Made by a program: the position numbers and the translations under genes. A stretch of 64,000 nucleotides of DNA from Arcicella rosea (GTDB lineage: Bacteria; Bacteroidota; Bacteroidia; Cytophagales; Spirosomataceae), in NCBI RefSeq assembly GCF_014204325.1, contig NZ_JACHKT010000016.1:52694-116693 (forward strand), given 5' to 3'. The notes below the pieces were generated by a model, which was given only the letters and a program-made list of their open reading frames with translations, did no database searches and was not told the DNA's origin. The number at the start of each line of letters is the position of its first letter. Position 1 is the first letter of the stretch. This document shows positions 52,781-62,495 of the stretch, piece by piece.

Positions 52781-55700
52781 ATGATAATGAACCGACTCTT
52801 ATTGATATTAATTTTCTTGGCAAATTTTACTTTACTTTCCTGTTCGCCGAAATTGCCCGAAGAGGTTGAAGTCGTCATGAAAGAAATCCCAGATGAATTG
52901 GATTATAATATTCATGTAAAACCCATTCTTTCGGATAAGTGTTTTGCTTGTCATGGGCCTGATAAGGCTAAACAAAAAGCTGGGTTAAGATTAGATTTAG
53001 CTGAATTTGCGTATGGAGATTTACCAGAAAACCCGAACAAAGTTGCTATTAATCCAGGCAATTTGGCAGATAGTGAATTCTTCCACCGAATCATTTCCGA
53101 CGACCCAAATTATGTAATGCCCACTCCTGAATCGCATTTAAGTTTAAGTGCCAAAGAAAAGGCAATTTTAATTCAATGGATAAAAAAAGGTGCTGAATAT
53201 AAACCTCATTGGGCTTTTGTGAAGCCAGAAATGCCAGATGTGCCTGAAGTAGAAAATGAAGAATTGGTTAACAATCCGATTGATAATTTTATTCAGGAGA
53301 AATTGAGTCAAGAAAAATTAGTCCCTTCAAAAGAAGCACCCAAAGAAATTTTATTGCGTCGTTTATCGCTCGATTTAACAGGGTTACCGCCTACAGTACA
53401 AGAAATAGACGCTTTTTTAAAAGATAATACTTCAAACGCTTACGAAAAGCAAGTAAACAGATTGCTGAATTCGCCACATTATGGTGAAAAAATGGCTGTG
53501 GATTGGCTAGACTTAGCTCGTTTTGCAGATTCACAAGGTTATACGGTGGATAGATTGAGAGATATGTCACCTTACCGTGATTTTGTCATTAATGCTTTCA
53601 ATAAAAATTTGCCTTACGACAAATTTGTGCATTGGCAACTGGCTGGAGATTTAATGCCAAAACCTACCAAAGAAATGATGATTGCCACGGCATTTAACCG
53701 AAATCATCAGCAAAATATGGAAGGTGGAATTGTGGAAGAAGAATTCCAAACCGAGTATGTAATTGATAGAACCAATACATTTGGCGATGCCTTTTTAGGG
53801 CTTTCTGTTGGCTGTGCCAAATGCCATGACCATAAATATGACCCTATTTCTCAGAAAAATTATTATCAATTATTCAGCTTTTTTAACAATGTAAAGGAAG
53901 CTGGACAAATTTCTTGGGATGATGCCTTGCCTACGCCAACGATGATGTTGCCAAGCAAGGAACAAGAACAAATACTTCATTTTATCAATACCAAAATTGC
54001 CCAACAAGAAAAAGTAATTGCCCAAACAGTTACTCAAGAAAATCCTAATTTTCAGCAATGGCTCGCCAATAAAAGCTATCAAAATCTTGCGAATGAAAGT
54101 ATTCCAAAGGCGAATTTGCAGGCATTTTTTACTTTTGACGACGGTTCTTTGAAAAATTTAGCAAACCCAAAACAAGTGGGTGTGATGAAAAGAGAATCGG
54201 GACAATTGGGCGATAAACCTGTTTTTGAAAACACTGCGAGCGGAAAATCAATGCTGATGAATGGCGATGTTTTTTTGGATTTGAGCCAAGTGGGTGTTTT
54301 CCGAAAATCTCAAGCATTTTCTGTTGGTATTTGGGTGAATATTCCAAAAGATTTGAAAGAAGGAGTAATTCTACACAAGAGTCAAGCAGAAAGATTGTAT
54401 AATTTCAGAGGCTATCATTTGTACTTGAAAAACAATCGTTTAGAAATAAACATGGCACACACTGCTCCATCAAATGCCATTACAAAAATTTCAAAACAGC
54501 CAGTCATTCGTAATCAATGGATTCAATTGACGATTACTTATGATGGTTCGTCAAAAGCAAATGGCTTTAGGTTGTATCAAAACGGTGAAGAAATGGCGAT
54601 GGAAACCACGACAGACCAATTGACCAAAGATATTTTGTTTGGTTTTGATGTACAACCGGGCTTGCAAATTGGTGCTTGGTGGCGTGGTTTAGGTTTCAAA
54701 AATGGAAAAGTTGATGACATATCAGTCTATAACCGTGTATTGAGTCCTTATGAATTAAAAATATTGGCTCGAAAAGCTAATTGGTCGAGTTTAGCCAATA
54801 AAAATAGCAATCAACTTTCGGTTCAAGAAGTAGCAGCTTTGAAGCAATATTACTTATCAGCTGTTTCGCCAGCATTACAAAACTCAAGGAAAATATTAAC
54901 ACAATTGCGGACTACTTTGGCAGATTCAACAGAAAAAATTGATGAGTTGATGGTGATGCAAGAAACGCCCAAATCTAAAAAAGCACATATTTTACTTCGT
55001 GGGAATTATGATGCTTTTGGAGAAGAAGTATTTCCTAATACACCAGAATCTATTTTAAGTTATCCTGAAAATTTACCTAAAAATCGTTTGGGCTTAGCTC
55101 AATGGCTTACTCATGAAGACCATCCGCTGACGGCAAGAGTAGCTGTAAATCGTTTTTGGCAAAATTTCTTTGGCGTTGGTTTAGTAAAAACTACAGAGGA
55201 TTTTGGAAACCAAGGAGAAATGCCAACGCATCCAAAACTATTAGATTGGCTGGCGATTACTTTCAGAGAATCGGGTTGGGATGTTAAAAAGCTCAATAAA
55301 TTAATCGTGATGTCGGCTACTTACAGACAAGATTCCCGTGCGACGAAAGAAGCTAGGGAAAAAGACCCTGAAAACCGTTTATTGGCACATGGGCCAGTCA
55401 ACAGAATGTCGGCAGAAATGATTCGAGATAATGCACTCATGGCAAGCGGATTGCTGAATCCTACGATTGGTGGGAAAAGTGTAAAACCCTATCAGCCCGA
55501 AGGTCTTTGGGAAATTAATAACACTACTTATAAGGCAGATTCTGGGAAATCGGTCTATCGTAGAAGTTTATACGTTGTTGTAAAAAGAGCCGTTCCGAAT
55601 CCTACTTTAGCTACTTTTGATGCTACTTCAAGAAGCTTTTGTGTAGTGAGACGACAAAAAACAAATACGCCATTGCAAGCTTTGGTAACATTAAACGACC

Positions 55701-56008
55701 CAACTTTTGTGGAAGCGAGTAAAGTAATGGGTGAGCAGATGGCAAGAATTCCAGATGTTAAAAAAGCAATTATTGATACTTATAGAAAGCTAACAGGAAG
55801 AATTCCACAAAGTAATGAAGTAATATTATTAGCAAAACTTCAACAAGTATCGTTGGCGAAGTTTCAGCAAAATCCCCAAAAAGCAAGAGGCATTTTGAAG
55901 GCTGGACAATATCAAGTAGATAAAAAAATGGATACTTCTTTGATTGCAGCCAATGCTGTGGTGGCGAATACAATTTTAAATTCTGATGCTACTTTAACCA
56001 AAAGATAG
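52781..56008 (+). CDS. PSD1/planctomycete-type cytochrome C domain lipoprotein (DUF1549-LamG-DUF1553)
   Basis: 1076 residues from the ATG at 52781 (a second ATG follows at 52787; an upstream TTG at 52769 is not needed). Lipobox TLLSC (Cys21). A PSC1-type heme motif CFACH is at residues 54-58, with a second CAKCH at 345-349. DUF1549 spans ~140-390 (DLTGLPPTVQEIDAFL, HYGEKMAVDWLDLARFADSQGY), a LamG/ConA-like domain ~430-670 (AFFTFDDGSLKNL ... GLQIGAWW), and DUF1553 ~760-1010 (RLGLAQWLTHEDHPLTARVAVNRFWQNFFG, RQKTNTPLQALVTLNDPTF). Such proteins are abundant in Planctomycetes and found in some Bacteroidota, paired with DUF1501. A redox role in polysaccharide or sulfated-sugar use is suspected but unproven. 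Confidence 0.88.
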   Translation: MIMNRLLLILIFLANFTLLSCSPKLPEEVEVVMKEIPDELDYNIHVKPILSDKCFACHGPDKAKQKAGLRLDLAEFAYGDLPENPNKVAINPGNLADSEFFHRIISDDPNYVMPTPESHLSLSAKEKAILIQWIKKGAEYKPHWAFVKPEMPDVPEVENEELVNNPIDNFIQEKLSQEKLVPSKEAPKEILLRRLSLDLTGLPPTVQEIDAFLKDNTSNAYEKQVNRLLNSPHYGEKMAVDWLDLARFADSQGYTVDRLRDMSPYRDFVINAFNKNLPYDKFVHWQLAGDLMPKPTKEMMIATAFNRNHQQNMEGGIVEEEFQTEYVIDRTNTFGDAFLGLSVGCAKCHDHKYDPISQKNYYQLFSFFNNVKEAGQISWDDALPTPTMMLPSKEQEQILHFINTKIAQQEKVIAQTVTQENPNFQQWLANKSYQNLANESIPKANLQAFFTFDDGSLKNLANPKQVGVMKRESGQLGDKPVFENTASGKSMLMNGDVFLDLSQVGVFRKSQAFSVGIWVNIPKDLKEGVILHKSQAERLYNFRGYHLYLKNNRLEINMAHTAPSNAITKISKQPVIRNQWIQLTITYDGSSKANGFRLYQNGEEMAMETTTDQLTKDILFGFDVQPGLQIGAWWRGLGFKNGKVDDISVYNRVLSPYELKILARKANWSSLANKNSNQLSVQEVAALKQYYLSAVSPALQNSRKILTQLRTTLADSTEKIDELMVMQETPKSKKAHILLRGNYDAFGEEVFPNTPESILSYPENLPKNRLGLAQWLTHEDHPLTARVAVNRFWQNFFGVGLVKTTEDFGNQGEMPTHPKLLDWLAITFRESGWDVKKLNKLIVMSATYRQDSRATKEAREKDPENRLLAHGPVNRMSAEMIRDNALMASGLLNPTIGGKSVKPYQPEGLWEINNTTYKADSGKSVYRRSLYVVVKRAVPNPTLATFDATSRSFCVVRRQKTNTPLQALVTLNDPTFVEASKVMGEQMARIPDVKKAIIDTYRKLTGRIPQSNEVILLAKLQQVSLAKFQQNPQKARGILKAGQYQVDKKMDTSLIAANAVVANTILNSDATLTKR

Positions 56009-56011
56009 AAA

Positions 56012-57529
56012 ATGGCACATCATCATGACGAAGAATTTAGGCTTCACACGCCAGAATTCAACCATTTACATAATAAGTTAGACAGAAGAAATTTCCTGAC
56101 TAAAACCTCTTTGGGTTTAGGCTCTTTGGCAGTTGGCTCATTGCTGACTGGTGTATCGGGCTTTTTCGATTCGCCCAAAAAGATTGTTCAAGAAAGTACT
56201 CCTAATCTTGAAGACGAAATTCTAAAGGCTTTGCCACACATTGCTCCCAAAGCCAAAAGAGTAGTTTATTTGTTTATGAGTGGCGGTCCTTCGCAGTTTG
56301 AAACTTTTGATTATAAGCCTAAACTCATCAGTTTAGCAGGACAAAATTTACCAGATTCTGTTAGAAAAGGACAAAGATTGACGGGCATGAGTGCCAATCA
56401 AAGTGCATTGCCGATGGTGCCTTCTGCTTTTAAATTCAATCAACATGGGCAAAACCAAACGTGGATTAGTGAATTATTACCGCACACTGCCGAAGTGGTA
56501 GATGAATTGTGTATTATTAAATCCATTCACTCCGAAGCCATCAATCATGACCCTGCCATTACTTTTTTTCAGACAGGAAATCAACTTCCAGGACGACCAT
56601 CCATCGGTTCTTGGGTGAGTTATGGTTTGGGTTCTGATAATCAGAATTTACCTACTTTTATTGTACTGGTTTCTAAAAATGGTCAGAAAGACCAGCCACT
56701 TTACGCCCGTTTGTGGGGAAATGGTTTTTTGCCTTCCAAGCATCAAGGTGTTCAGTTTAGGTCTGGCAAAGACCCTGTTTTGTTTTTAAATGACCCTGAA
56801 GGATATGATGGCAAAGACCGGAAAGAAATGTTGGATTATCTTTCTAAACTCAATAAACTGCAAAATGATACTTATGCCGACCCAGAAGTAGAAGCCAGAA
56901 TTGCACAGTACGAAATGGCATATCGTATGCAAACTTCTGTACCAGAAGTAATGAGTACAGCTGATGAACCAGACGAAGTATTTGATTTGTACGGTGCTGA
57001 TAGTCGTGATGCGGGAACGTATGCGGCGAATTGCCTTTTAGCCAGAAAATTGTTGGAGAAAGATGTAAAGTTTGTACAATTATATCATCAAGGTTGGGAT
57101 CAACATGGTGGACTGCCACAAGGAATTGCCCAACAATGTAAAAGCACTGACCAAGCTACAGCAGCACTTATCAAAGACCTAAAAAGAAGAGGAATGCTAG
57201 AAGATACTTTGGTGATTTGGGGCGGTGAATTTGGCAGAACGGTTTATTCGCAAGGAAAACTGAGTGCGAATGATTATGGTCGTGACCATCACCCAAGATG
57301 TTTTACCATGTGGATGGCAGGAGCTGGCGTAAAAGCTGGGTTGAGCTACGGAGAAACGGATGATTTTAGCTATAATATTGTAAAAGACCCTGTTCATGTG
57401 CATGATTTTCAAGCTACATTGATGCACTTGATGGGTGTTGACCACGAACGTCTGACTTATAAATTTCAAGGAAGAAGATTTCGCCTAACGGATGTTCATG
57501 GAAAAGTAGTGAAGGATATTTTAGCTTAA
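56012..57529 (+). CDS. DUF1501 protein (sulfatase/alkaline-phosphatase-fold), exported
   Basis: 505 residues. A twin-arginine signal is visible: DRRNFLTKTSLGLGSLAVGSLLTG, Arg25-Arg26. The core has the DUF1501 pattern: KRVVYLFMSGGPSQFETFDYKPKL (metal-site start), SIHSEAINHDPAITFFQTG, RPSIGSWVSYGLGS, FVQLYHQGWDQHGGL, LVIWGGEFGRTVYSQGK and DYGRDHHPRCFTMWMAGAGVKAG. These Asp/His clusters resemble the alkaline-phosphatase superfamily. The gene starts 3 bp after the PSD1 gene, the conserved partner order. Biochemical role unknown; Tat export of a cofactor- or metal-loaded protein is inferred. Confidence 0.9.
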   Translation: MAHHHDEEFRLHTPEFNHLHNKLDRRNFLTKTSLGLGSLAVGSLLTGVSGFFDSPKKIVQESTPNLEDEILKALPHIAPKAKRVVYLFMSGGPSQFETFDYKPKLISLAGQNLPDSVRKGQRLTGMSANQSALPMVPSAFKFNQHGQNQTWISELLPHTAEVVDELCIIKSIHSEAINHDPAITFFQTGNQLPGRPSIGSWVSYGLGSDNQNLPTFIVLVSKNGQKDQPLYARLWGNGFLPSKHQGVQFRSGKDPVLFLNDPEGYDGKDRKEMLDYLSKLNKLQNDTYADPEVEARIAQYEMAYRMQTSVPEVMSTADEPDEVFDLYGADSRDAGTYAANCLLARKLLEKDVKFVQLYHQGWDQHGGLPQGIAQQCKSTDQATAALIKDLKRRGMLEDTLVIWGGEFGRTVYSQGKLSANDYGRDHHPRCFTMWMAGAGVKAGLSYGETDDFSYNIVKDPVHVHDFQATLMHLMGVDHERLTYKFQGRRFRLTDVHGKVVKDILA

Positions 57530-57556
57530 TTTCAAAAAAATCAGAACCTAATAACT

Positions 57557-58666
57557 ATGACAACCAGAAGAAATTTTATTAAAAATACAACGCTCGCTAC
57601 GGCTACTACTTTGTCGAGTTCAAACTTTGGTTTTTCTATCTTGCACCAAGATAAAAAAGCGGAAGAATTAATCATTGGTCACGGAGATTTTAAATATAAA
57701 GTAGATAAAAGTTGGGCAAAAATCAGTGCGAATTCAAATCCAATTTTCAATTGCCACGAAATGGTGCAAGACAGCAAGGGGCGATTGATTATGTTGGGTG
57801 ATAATGTCAGAAACAATATTTTAATTTTTGATAAGTCAGGCAAACTCCTTGATTTTTGGGGAACTGCTTTTCCAGGTGGTCATGGTTTAACATTGACCAA
57901 AGAAGGTGGAGAAGATTTTTTATTGATTGTAGATTGCGGTTGGTATCAAGATAAAACTGGAAAATGGAATCCTCAAGCTGGACAAGTACTAAAAACTGAT
58001 TTGAATGGAAGAGTAATTTTTACAATCGGTCACCCACGTACCATTGGTATTTATAAAGATAATCAGCCATTTATGCCAACCGAAACAGCCGTTGCACCCA
58101 ACGGAGATATTTATGTGGCTGATGGTTATGGCTCAGATTATATCATTCAGTACAATAGTCGAGGGCAGTATATTCGTCATTTTGGCGGACAACATAATGC
58201 AAATAAAGAACATAATTTGTACAATGCTCACGGTGTGGCGATTGATTTAAGAGACAAAAATAATCCAGTATTGATTTGTACTTCTCGTGATGAAAATTGC
58301 TTTAAATTCTTCACTTTAGATGGAAAGTTTATCAAAAGAGTAGATTTGCCGGGAATGTACGTTTGTCGCCCCGTACTTGATGCTGAAAATATTTATGCAG
58401 GAGTATGTTGGTCAAAGGATGCTAACGGACAAAAATTAGGAGGGGATTCTGGTTTTGTGACCATTTTGGATAAAAATAATAAAGTAGTTTCTAGTCCGGG
58501 AGGAACAGCACCAACCTATAAAAATGGAATTTTGCAAGCTACTTTACAAGCGACAAATCCTATTTTCCAACATGGACATGATGTTTGTGTGGATGAAGAC
58601 AAAAACTTGTACATCTGTCAATGGAATGCCAATCACACAGCACCCGTAAAATTAACAAGAGTATAA
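57557..58666 (+). CDS. Tat-exported NHL-type six-bladed beta-propeller
   Basis: 369 residues. Twin-arginine start MTTRRNFIKNTTLATATTL. The rest is built of NHL-like blades: CHEMVQDSKGRLIMLGDNVRNNILIFDKSGKLL, PTETAVAPNGDIYVADGYGSDYIIQYNSRGQYIRHFGG, NAHGVAIDLRDKNNPVLICTSRDENCFKFFTLDG and HGHDVCVDEDKNLYICQWNANHTAPVKL. Such propellers (peptidyl-glycine lyase-like) may be binding or lyase proteins; no catalytic motif is identified. It sits 27 bp after the DUF1501 gene and 25 bp before DUF5703, and its Tat export parallels DUF1501. Confidence 0.85.
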   Translation: MTTRRNFIKNTTLATATTLSSSNFGFSILHQDKKAEELIIGHGDFKYKVDKSWAKISANSNPIFNCHEMVQDSKGRLIMLGDNVRNNILIFDKSGKLLDFWGTAFPGGHGLTLTKEGGEDFLLIVDCGWYQDKTGKWNPQAGQVLKTDLNGRVIFTIGHPRTIGIYKDNQPFMPTETAVAPNGDIYVADGYGSDYIIQYNSRGQYIRHFGGQHNANKEHNLYNAHGVAIDLRDKNNPVLICTSRDENCFKFFTLDGKFIKRVDLPGMYVCRPVLDAENIYAGVCWSKDANGQKLGGDSGFVTILDKNNKVVSSPGGTAPTYKNGILQATLQATNPIFQHGHDVCVDEDKNLYICQWNANHTAPVKLTRV

Positions 58667-58691
58667 AATCGTAGCAGAGGAGACGTTTAAA

Positions 58692-60983
58692 ATGAGAAAA
58701 TATATTCTTTTAGTAGTTTTTATTGGTTTGTTTTTGAGCCTAAAAGCACAAAATAAATCTATAAGTGATTACAATGTCGTTTGGAATAGTCAGAGTAAAA
58801 ACTCGTCAGAATCAATGCCTTGTGGCGGTGGTGATATTGGGTTGAACGTTTGGGTTGAAAATGGTGATGTTCTTTTTTACCTTTCCAGAAGCGGTACTTT
58901 TGATGAAAATAATACTTTCCTCAAGCTTGGTCGTGTTCGTCTTCAATTGTCTTCCAACCCTTTTAACACTTCTGATTTTAAACAGGAATTACATTTAGAA
59001 GAAGGTTTTGTGAGTATTTCGTCAGGGAAAACTAAATTGAAAATTTGGGTAGATGTTTTTCGTCCAGTTGTTCATCTTGATTTACAAAGTGATAAAGCCA
59101 TTACGCTAAAAACTTCCTTTGAATCTTGGCGAAACGAAGACCATCTTATTACAGATGCAAAAGAATTAAGAGCCAATTCTTATAAAGTAAAACAGAAATT
59201 TGAAGTAAAAACTTTTAAAGATAATATTGATTTTCAAGGAAATAACATTCTTTTTTACCACAGAAATAGGAGTGACGTAGAAAACGTTTTTGATTATACC
59301 GTGAAAATGGAAGGGATGAATTCGGTGAAAGACCAACTTTACAATCCTATCAAAAACAATACTTTTGGCGGAATCATCACAGGAAAAAATCTAAAAGTTG
59401 CAGGTAATACTTTCGGAAAATATGCCGATACTGATTTTAAAGCTTGGTCACTGGAAAGTATCAAGGCTAGTCGTTCACAGCAAATTGATATTGCTTTGCA
59501 TGTGGCACAAACCGAAACTTTTGAAGAATGGCAAAAAGGATTAAACAATATTTTAATCGAAGCAGTAAATCATAAAAAAGAAGCTTTTCAGCAAACCATT
59601 ACTTGGTGGAAGAATTTCTGGAACAGAAGTTATATCTACATCGAAGGGAAAGACAGTACTGTTTCTCGCAATTATCAACTCTTTCGTTATCAGTTAGCTT
59701 GCAATGCTTATGGCAGATGGCCAACTAAATTCAATGGCGGATTATTTACTTTTGACCCTGCCCATGTCGATAAAATATATCCTTTTTCGGTAGATTTCAG
59801 ACTTTGGGGAGGCGGAACGATGACGGCACAAAACCAGCGTTTGGTTTATTTTCCGATGTTTAAAAATGGGGATTTTGATATGCTAAAACCTCAATTTGAT
59901 TTTTATTTACGTTCGCTGAAAAATGCGGAATTAAGAAGTAAAGTCTATTGGAATCATGCAGGGGCTTGTTTTACTGAGCAAATTGAAAACTTTGGTTTAC
60001 CCAATATTTTTGAATATGGTTTGAAGCGACCAGAAGGCTACGATGCAGGCATGGAGTATAACGCTTGGTTAGAATATCAATGGGAAACCGTTTTTGAATT
60101 CTGTTTGATGATGCTAGAAACCGAGCGATATGAAGGCAGAGATATTTCGGAGTATGTGCCTTTTATAGAAAGTTGCCTTACTTTTTATGATGAACATTAT
60201 CAGCAATTAGCCAAAAAACGTGGTGCAAAAACCTTTGATGAACAAGGACAATACATTTTTTACCCAAGTTCAGCGGCAGAAAGCTATAAGATGACTTATA
60301 ATTCTACGACAGTGATTTCAGCATTAAAAGTAATTTTATCAAGAGTGATTGAACTTCCTGAAAAATACATTGACAGTACTAGCAAGGAAAAATGGACGAT
60401 GATGTTAAAACGTATTCCGCCGATTCCTTTGCAAGAAATAGATGGACATAAAACGCTGGCACCAGCGCAAACTTGGGCAAGAATCCAGAATTCGGAAGCA
60501 CCACAATTGTATCCTGTGTATCCTTGGGGACTTTATGGACTTGGAAAATCGAATCTTGAAACGGCGATTAATACTTATCGTTTAGACCCACACGTGCAGC
60601 AATATCGAACGCATATCGGTTGGCGACAGCACAGTATTTTTGCGGCACGTTTAGGCTTGAAAGAAGAAGCACAAGAACTGACAAGAGAGAAATTCAAAGA
60701 TGCCAATCATCGTTTTCCTACTTTTTGGGGACCAGCTTTCGATTGGACACCCGACCATAATTGGGGCGGTTCGGCAATGATTGGTTTACAAGAAATGTTG
60801 ATGCAAGTGGATGATAAAAAAATCTATTTATTACCCGCTTGGCCAAAAGATTGGAATGCTCAATTCAAATTACATGCACCTTACAACACAACGATTGAAG
60901 GCATCGTGAAAAATGGAAAGATTCAAAAGTTAACTGTTTTGCCAGTTTCTAGGAAAAGTGATGTGGTGGTGATGGAGCAGTAA
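58692..60983 (+). CDS. DUF5703 (alpha/alpha)6 glycosidase-like protein
   Basis: 763 residues with a signal peptide ending LKAQNKS. The N-terminal beta domain carries the DUF5703 pattern VVWNSQSKNSSESMPCGGGDIGLNVWVENGDVLFYLSRSGTFDENN. It is followed by an (alpha/alpha)6 toroid related in form to GH95/GH65 (YQLFRYQLACNAYGRWPTKFNGGLFTFDP, WNHAGACFTEQIENFGLP, YPSSAAESYKMTYNSTTVISALKVIL, WGGSAMIGLQEMLMQ) and a short beta tail (YLLPAWPKDWNAQFKLHAPYNTTIEGIVKNGK). A glycoside hydrolase role is likely, substrate unknown. An AGGAG sequence 10 bp before the ATG is unusual for this phylum. Last gene of the AraC-linked operon. Confidence 0.82.
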   Translation: MRKYILLVVFIGLFLSLKAQNKSISDYNVVWNSQSKNSSESMPCGGGDIGLNVWVENGDVLFYLSRSGTFDENNTFLKLGRVRLQLSSNPFNTSDFKQELHLEEGFVSISSGKTKLKIWVDVFRPVVHLDLQSDKAITLKTSFESWRNEDHLITDAKELRANSYKVKQKFEVKTFKDNIDFQGNNILFYHRNRSDVENVFDYTVKMEGMNSVKDQLYNPIKNNTFGGIITGKNLKVAGNTFGKYADTDFKAWSLESIKASRSQQIDIALHVAQTETFEEWQKGLNNILIEAVNHKKEAFQQTITWWKNFWNRSYIYIEGKDSTVSRNYQLFRYQLACNAYGRWPTKFNGGLFTFDPAHVDKIYPFSVDFRLWGGGTMTAQNQRLVYFPMFKNGDFDMLKPQFDFYLRSLKNAELRSKVYWNHAGACFTEQIENFGLPNIFEYGLKRPEGYDAGMEYNAWLEYQWETVFEFCLMMLETERYEGRDISEYVPFIESCLTFYDEHYQQLAKKRGAKTFDEQGQYIFYPSSAAESYKMTYNSTTVISALKVILSRVIELPEKYIDSTSKEKWTMMLKRIPPIPLQEIDGHKTLAPAQTWARIQNSEAPQLYPVYPWGLYGLGKSNLETAINTYRLDPHVQQYRTHIGWRQHSIFAARLGLKEEAQELTREKFKDANHRFPTFWGPAFDWTPDHNWGGSAMIGLQEMLMQVDDKKIYLLPAWPKDWNAQFKLHAPYNTTIEGIVKNGKIQKLTVLPVSRKSDVVVMEQ

Positions 60984-61019
60984 TCAATAGGGGTGAACTT
61001 AAGTCCACCCCCATTGATT
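60982..61019. terminator. Bidirectional terminator
   Basis: AATCAATAGGGGTG (60982-60995) pairs with CACCCCCATTGATT (61006-61019), 14 bp with one mismatch, loop 10 nt. It overlaps the DUF5703 stop codon and lies 9 bp from the end of the convergent small gene at 61029. Confidence 0.72.
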
Positions 61020-61028
61020 GACAAGGGT

Positions 61029-61304
61029 TTATTTATCTTTTTCCCCATTTTTGTTGTTGATTTCTGCTTGAATATCTTTAAGATTTTGTTTTTGAATCTT
61101 CGAATTTTGATAAATTCCGCCTATCAAGATTATCAGAATACTAATGAAGAAGAAACCAGAGCCATTTTTTAAAAGTCCATAAAGCATTGTGCCAACCAAT
61201 ATACCTATTGATACTGGTGTGAAACTTTCATTTTTCTTCATCTTTTTTTCTTCAATGAGTAACTCTTCGAGCGTCAGTTGAGTGTAATCTTTTTTTTCAA
61301 ACAT
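61029..61304 (-). CDS. Small membrane protein, unknown
   Basis: 91 residues, no family recognised. A charged N-terminus (MFEKKDYTQLTLEELLIEEKKMKKNE) precedes two hydrophobic helices (FTPVSIGILVGTMLYGLL, SGFFFISILIILIGGIYQNS) and a lysine-rich, coiled-coil-like tail (KIQKQNLKDIQAEINNKNGEKDK). Convergent with DUF5703. Normal base use and a plausible start favour a real gene. Confidence 0.65.
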   Translation of the reverse strand: MFEKKDYTQLTLEELLIEEKKMKKNESFTPVSIGILVGTMLYGLLKNGSGFFFISILIILIGGIYQNSKIQKQNLKDIQAEINNKNGEKDK

Positions 61305-61637
61305 AGCTTACTTTGGTTTTAGGATTGGCAATTGATGTTTTGCACAGTTGTTTCTTAGGATAGAAATATACTTATTTTTTGTAAACATTCGCTTCTAAAC
61401 GTTGAAGTTATATAATTCCAATTAAATTTTCTTACTGGTTCAAGCCTGTGGCTTGGACTTTTCAATCATTTCAGTTTTAAAAGAAATACTACACATAAGT
61501 ATAAGTGACGCTTCGCTTAATACTTACACTATTGGTCAATCATAACGGGTCTTTCCTAACTAAGCGGGTCATAATCTTAGAACGTTATTTGTATTTTTGA
61601 ATGAAAAAATATTCTTAAACAATCAAAATACAGCTTT
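61305..61637. other. Intergenic region with short hairpins and a -7 box
   Basis: 333 bp without a gene. CAAGCC-TGT-GGCTTG forms a small hairpin near 61442-61456. AAGTAT...ATACTT around GACGCTTCGCTT (near 61497-61526) forms a second palindromic segment, and ACGGGTC and GCGGGTC appear within 20 bp of each other (61547-61570). These resemble decayed REP-like palindromes. TATTTTTG at 61592-61599 is a TAnnTTTG-type -7 box, probably for the gene at 61638. Confidence 0.5.
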
Positions 61638-62372
61638 ATGAAAAAGAAAATCATTTCCTTACTTTCGTTTGGTTTAATCGTTACACTATTAGGTTCATGT
61701 TCTGAAAAAAAAGTTGCTAATAATGAATTAAGTGACCAAGAAAAAGAAGAAGGTTGGACTTTGCTTTTTGATGGAAAAACCACAAACGGTTGGCATTTAT
61801 ACAACCAAGCAAAAGCACCTTCGACTTGGATGGTAAATAACGAAGAATTAGTGTGTATTCCAGATTCGATAAACTTACTGCATGGCGATTTGGTTTCAGA
61901 CAAAGTTTATAAAAATTTTGATTTAAAATTTGAATGGAAAATCTCAAAAGCAGGTAACAGTGGTGTTTTTATCAATGTAATTGAGCAAGATACAATTCCG
62001 ACGGCTTGGGCTTCTGGGCCAGAATATCAGCTACTCGAACACGAAAATATTGGAGCAGACTATTTAAAAGATTCCACTAAATGGTCTGCCTGTTTATATA
62101 GTTTTGCACCCCAAAAGAATATAGCAAAACTCAAACCATTTGGCGAATGGAACGAATCGAATATCAAACAAAACAACGGGAAAATTGAATTTTATTTGAA
62201 TGGCGTACTAACAGCCGAACAAGATTTAACCGCTGAAACGTGGGAAAATATGGTCAGCAATAGCTATTTTAAGAATTTTCCGATATTCGGTAAAAATACC
62301 GCTGGTAGAATTGCCCTTCAAGAATGGTCGAAAGGGGTGGCTTTTAGAAATATTAAGGTGAAAGAATTGTAG
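61638..62372 (+). CDS. DUF1080 (3-keto-disaccharide hydrolase type) lipoprotein
   Basis: 244 residues. Lipobox LLGSC gives lipidated Cys21. The rest is one concanavalin-like DUF1080 domain: EGWTLLFDGKTTNGWHLYN, WMVNNEELVC, LVSDKVYKNFDLKFEWKISKAGNSGVFINV, GPEYQLLEHEN, EWNESNIKQNNGKIEFYLNG and a C-terminal RIALQEWSKGVAFRNIKVKEL. The family includes enzymes acting on 3-keto-glycosides, usually next to Gfo/Idh oxidoreductases; here the gene stands alone between its promoter and a terminator. Substrate unknown. Confidence 0.88.
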   Translation: MKKKIISLLSFGLIVTLLGSCSEKKVANNELSDQEKEEGWTLLFDGKTTNGWHLYNQAKAPSTWMVNNEELVCIPDSINLLHGDLVSDKVYKNFDLKFEWKISKAGNSGVFINVIEQDTIPTAWASGPEYQLLEHENIGADYLKDSTKWSACLYSFAPQKNIAKLKPFGEWNESNIKQNNGKIEFYLNGVLTAEQDLTAETWENMVSNSYFKNFPIFGKNTAGRIALQEWSKGVAFRNIKVKEL

Positions 62373-62377
62373 GTGAT

Positions 62378-62423
62378 TTCGCAATGGGTGGTGTATTTAC
62401 CGCCCATTGCGAAAATAATTTTA
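62378..62423. terminator. Rho-independent terminator after DUF1080 gene
   Basis: TTCGCAATGGGTGG (62378-62391) pairs with CCGCCCATTGCGAA (62400-62413), 14 bp with one G-T pair, loop 8 nt, followed by AAATAATTTTATT. It can serve the + gene and possibly the convergent PhzF gene. Confidence 0.8.
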
Positions 62424-62495
62424 TTAATAACTTAAATTTATTTTGATAATGTTTGAGTTGCCTCAGTTGTTCAAAAAATAGAAAAACCAATCAAC

